Made by a program: the position numbers and the translations under genes. This document shows, one piece after another, positions 6,223 through 7,288 of a DNA stretch of 7,288 nt. This DNA comes from Planctomycetota bacterium (lineage in GTDB: Bacteria; Planctomycetota; SZUA-567), in contig JAITKH010000206.1 of NCBI GenBank assembly GCA_031278535.1, positions 1 through 7,288 on the forward strand, written 5' to 3'. The notes beneath the pieces were generated by a model. That model did not search any database and had not been told where the DNA came from. It was given only the letters and a program-made list of their open reading frames with translations. Each line of letters starts with the position of its first letter. Positions within the stretch are counted from its first letter, which is position 1.

Positions 6223-6921
6223 TCACATCAGGTTGAACGGCTTCAGGTATTTCGGCACCTCCAGTTTGCGGCGGCTGGCGGGATCGTGCACGACGACCGT
6301 TCCGGCCAGCCATCCCTCGAGCTTGTTCTTGTCCACCCCAGCCCGATCCAGCGGGGCCGGGTCCAGGGCGAACACCAAATCCAGGCTGTTGGTCTCCGGA
6401 TCGCCGGCCCATTCCAGGAGATTGCCGCCGCCCAGATCGATGCCGAAATGGCCAAGCTGAAAATGATACGCCACCCGATCCCGATGCAAGGCCAGCAACC
6501 GGGCAAAGGACTCGGCCGGATCGCCAGGGCCGGGAGCGGGATCGGCCGCCGTCGCGGGCAGGGCATACACCAGCATCCCGTCCCGGAACATTCCCTCCGG
6601 AAGTTTCGCGGGATCCAGCCCGGCCGCGAGGAAAGGGGCGGCGGGCGTACTGACGGCGACGTCCCATGCCCCGGACGCGCCGGGGCGGGAGCGCCAGGTC
6701 ACGCCGGCGTTCCCGTCGGGCGCGGAAAAGGTCCATCCTTCCGGCGTTGCCGCGGGCTTTTCGGGAAGAATCGCCAGCATGGCGGCGAAGGAGCCCTGGG
6801 CGTAACGTTCAACCAAATCCGTGGCCGCCAGGGTCCTCTCCAGGGCCGCCGGCGGGTTGAAGGCGACGGCGGCGGCAAGGGCCAGGACAAGGGCGATGAC
6901 GGCGAGGCGTTTCGTGTTCAT
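6223..6921 (-). CDS. Unrecognised exported protein encoded directly downstream of copA
   Basis: I do not recognise this 232-residue protein. Its N-terminus is a typical Sec signal or anchor: basic MNTKR, a hydrophobic stretch LAVIALVLALAAAVA (6-20), and an A-V-A at 18-20 that would suit signal peptidase I, followed by FNPPAA. The mature part has no cysteine, no second hydrophobic segment and no Met/His-rich copper motif. A mid-part (about 63-125: GWTFSAPDG, WDVAVSTP, FLAAGLDPAKLPEGMF) and a C-terminal part (about 150-230: YHFQLGHFGIDLG, WAGDPETNSLDLVF, WLAGTVVVHDP) look like a soluble beta-rich fold. It starts 10 bp after the copA stop and has its own AGGAG, so it is very probably cotranscribed with copA. 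A role in copper handling in the periplasm is only a guess from position. Its codons are GC-rich like copA's. Confidence 0.75.
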   Translation of the reverse strand: MNTKRLAVIALVLALAAAVAFNPPAALERTLAATDLVERYAQGSFAAMLAILPEKPAATPEGWTFSAPDGNAGVTWRSRPGASGAWDVAVSTPAAPFLAAGLDPAKLPEGMFRDGMLVYALPATAADPAPGPGDPAESFARLLALHRDRVAYHFQLGHFGIDLGGGNLLEWAGDPETNSLDLVFALDPAPLDRAGVDKNKLEGWLAGTVVVHDPASRRKLEVPKYLKPFNLM

Positions 6922-6928
6922 GGCGTTT

Positions 6929-6935
6929 CTCCTAA
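6929..6935 (-). promoter_or_regulatory. Ribosome binding site overlapping the copA stop codon
   Basis: Minus-strand TTAGGAG contains both the copA TAG (6934-6932) and the AGGAG (6933-6929) that stands 7 nt before the ATG of the exported protein. A ribosome ending on copA would cover this site, so translation of the two genes is likely to be coupled. Confidence 0.65.
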
Positions 6936-7288
6936 GCGGCGGATGCCGGCCGGAACCGCTTCAGGCGAAGCGCGTTGGTCAGGACCGACACCGAACTGAG
7001 GGACATGGCGGCGGCCGCGAGGATCGGATCGAGCAGCGGGCCGCCGAACAGGTACAGGACCCCGGCCGCCACCGGAATGCCGGCCGTGTTGTAAATGAAG
7101 GCCCAAAAAAGGTTTTCCTTGACGTTCCGGATGGTGCTCTTGCTCAGTTGGATGGCGGTCGGCACGTCCATGAGATCGCTGTGCATCAGGACGATGTCGG
7201 CCGACTCCATGGCCACGTCGGTCCCGGAGCCGATGGCGATGCCGACATCGGCCTGCGCCAGGGCGGGGGCATCGTTGATGCCGTCCCC
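6932..7288 (-). CDS. copA: Copper-translocating P1B-type ATPase, C-terminal part (3'-end of gene only)
   Basis: Cu(+)-exporting P-type ATPase of the inner membrane. Only the last 118 residues are in the window; the gene continues beyond the right edge, and the frame is open through base 7288. The visible part starts inside the P domain at GDGINDAPAL (1-10), followed by GIAIGSGTDVAMESAD (16-31). The last two transmembrane helices then follow. The first has FWAFIYNTAGIPVAAG (61-76), whose Y66-N67 pair is a Cu(+)-ATPase mark. The second has MSLSSVSVLTNALRLK (95-110), whose Met-xx-Ser-Ser is the metal-site motif of the last helix in P1B-1 pumps. A GTG at 7216 is internal. The Cu(+) rather than Zn/Cd type is supported by these motifs. 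The metal-binding N-domain and CPC helix lie outside the window. Confidence 0.93.
   Translation of the reverse strand, partial: GDGINDAPALAQADVGIAIGSGTDVAMESADIVLMHSDLMDVPTAIQLSKSTIRNVKENLFWAFIYNTAGIPVAAGVLYLFGGPLLDPILAAAAMSLSSVSVLTNALRLKRFRPASAA

Noticed and set aside
6286..6999. Long plus-strand open frame opposite the exported protein and copA
   Set aside because: It is rich in Gly, Arg and Gln with no domain, while the opposite strand has copA motifs, a signal peptide and ribosome binding sites.

Overview
The window is ordinary chromosomal sequence of a Gram-negative-type bacterium with moderately high GC. It carries six plus-strand genes (1-5431) that meet three minus-strand genes (7288-5515) head to head. 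Nothing visible marks a phage, plasmid, transposon or CRISPR array. The taxon cannot be fixed from the sequence. Codon use and gene style would fit a mid-to-high-GC proteobacterium or desulfobacterium, but this is only an impression.

Region 1 (1-5431) is a compact operon for taking up and hydrolysing a short-chain amide (or a urea-like compound). It has the full set of parts of a branched-chain amino acid/urea/amide (HAAT-type) ABC importer. In order these are a periplasmic binding protein cut off by the left edge, a UrtB/LivH-like permease, a UrtC/LivM-like permease, a UrtD/LivG-like ATPase and a UrtE/LivF-like ATPase. An acetamidase/formamidase (FmdA/AmdA family) follows. The genes from the first permease to the second ATPase overlap by 4 bp or lie 7 bp apart, and the amidase follows after 41 bp, so they probably share one transcript. 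A perfect 14-bp hairpin followed by T4 lies between the binding-protein gene and the first permease gene. It probably works as a partial terminator that lets the binding protein be made in excess. The amidase linkage, and the absence of urease genes in the window, point to formamide/acetamide-type substrates whose hydrolysis yields ammonium and a carboxylate.

Region 2 (5432-6222) holds an 83-bp convergent gap without a convincing terminator, a minus-strand gene for a small flavin reductase-like FMN-binding protein, and a 130-bp leader containing an imperfect 13-bp stem-loop.

Region 3 (6223-7288) is a GC-richer minus-strand pair. It has the C-terminal end of a CopA-type Cu(+) P1B-ATPase (running off the right edge) and, 10 bp downstream, an unrecognised small exported protein whose Shine-Dalgarno sequence overlaps the copA stop codon.

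No undescribed system is evident. The points most worth a second look are the intra-operon terminator, the degenerate signature motif in the UrtD/LivG-like ATPase, the coupling of the unknown exported protein to copA, and the rise in GC near 6.2 kb.
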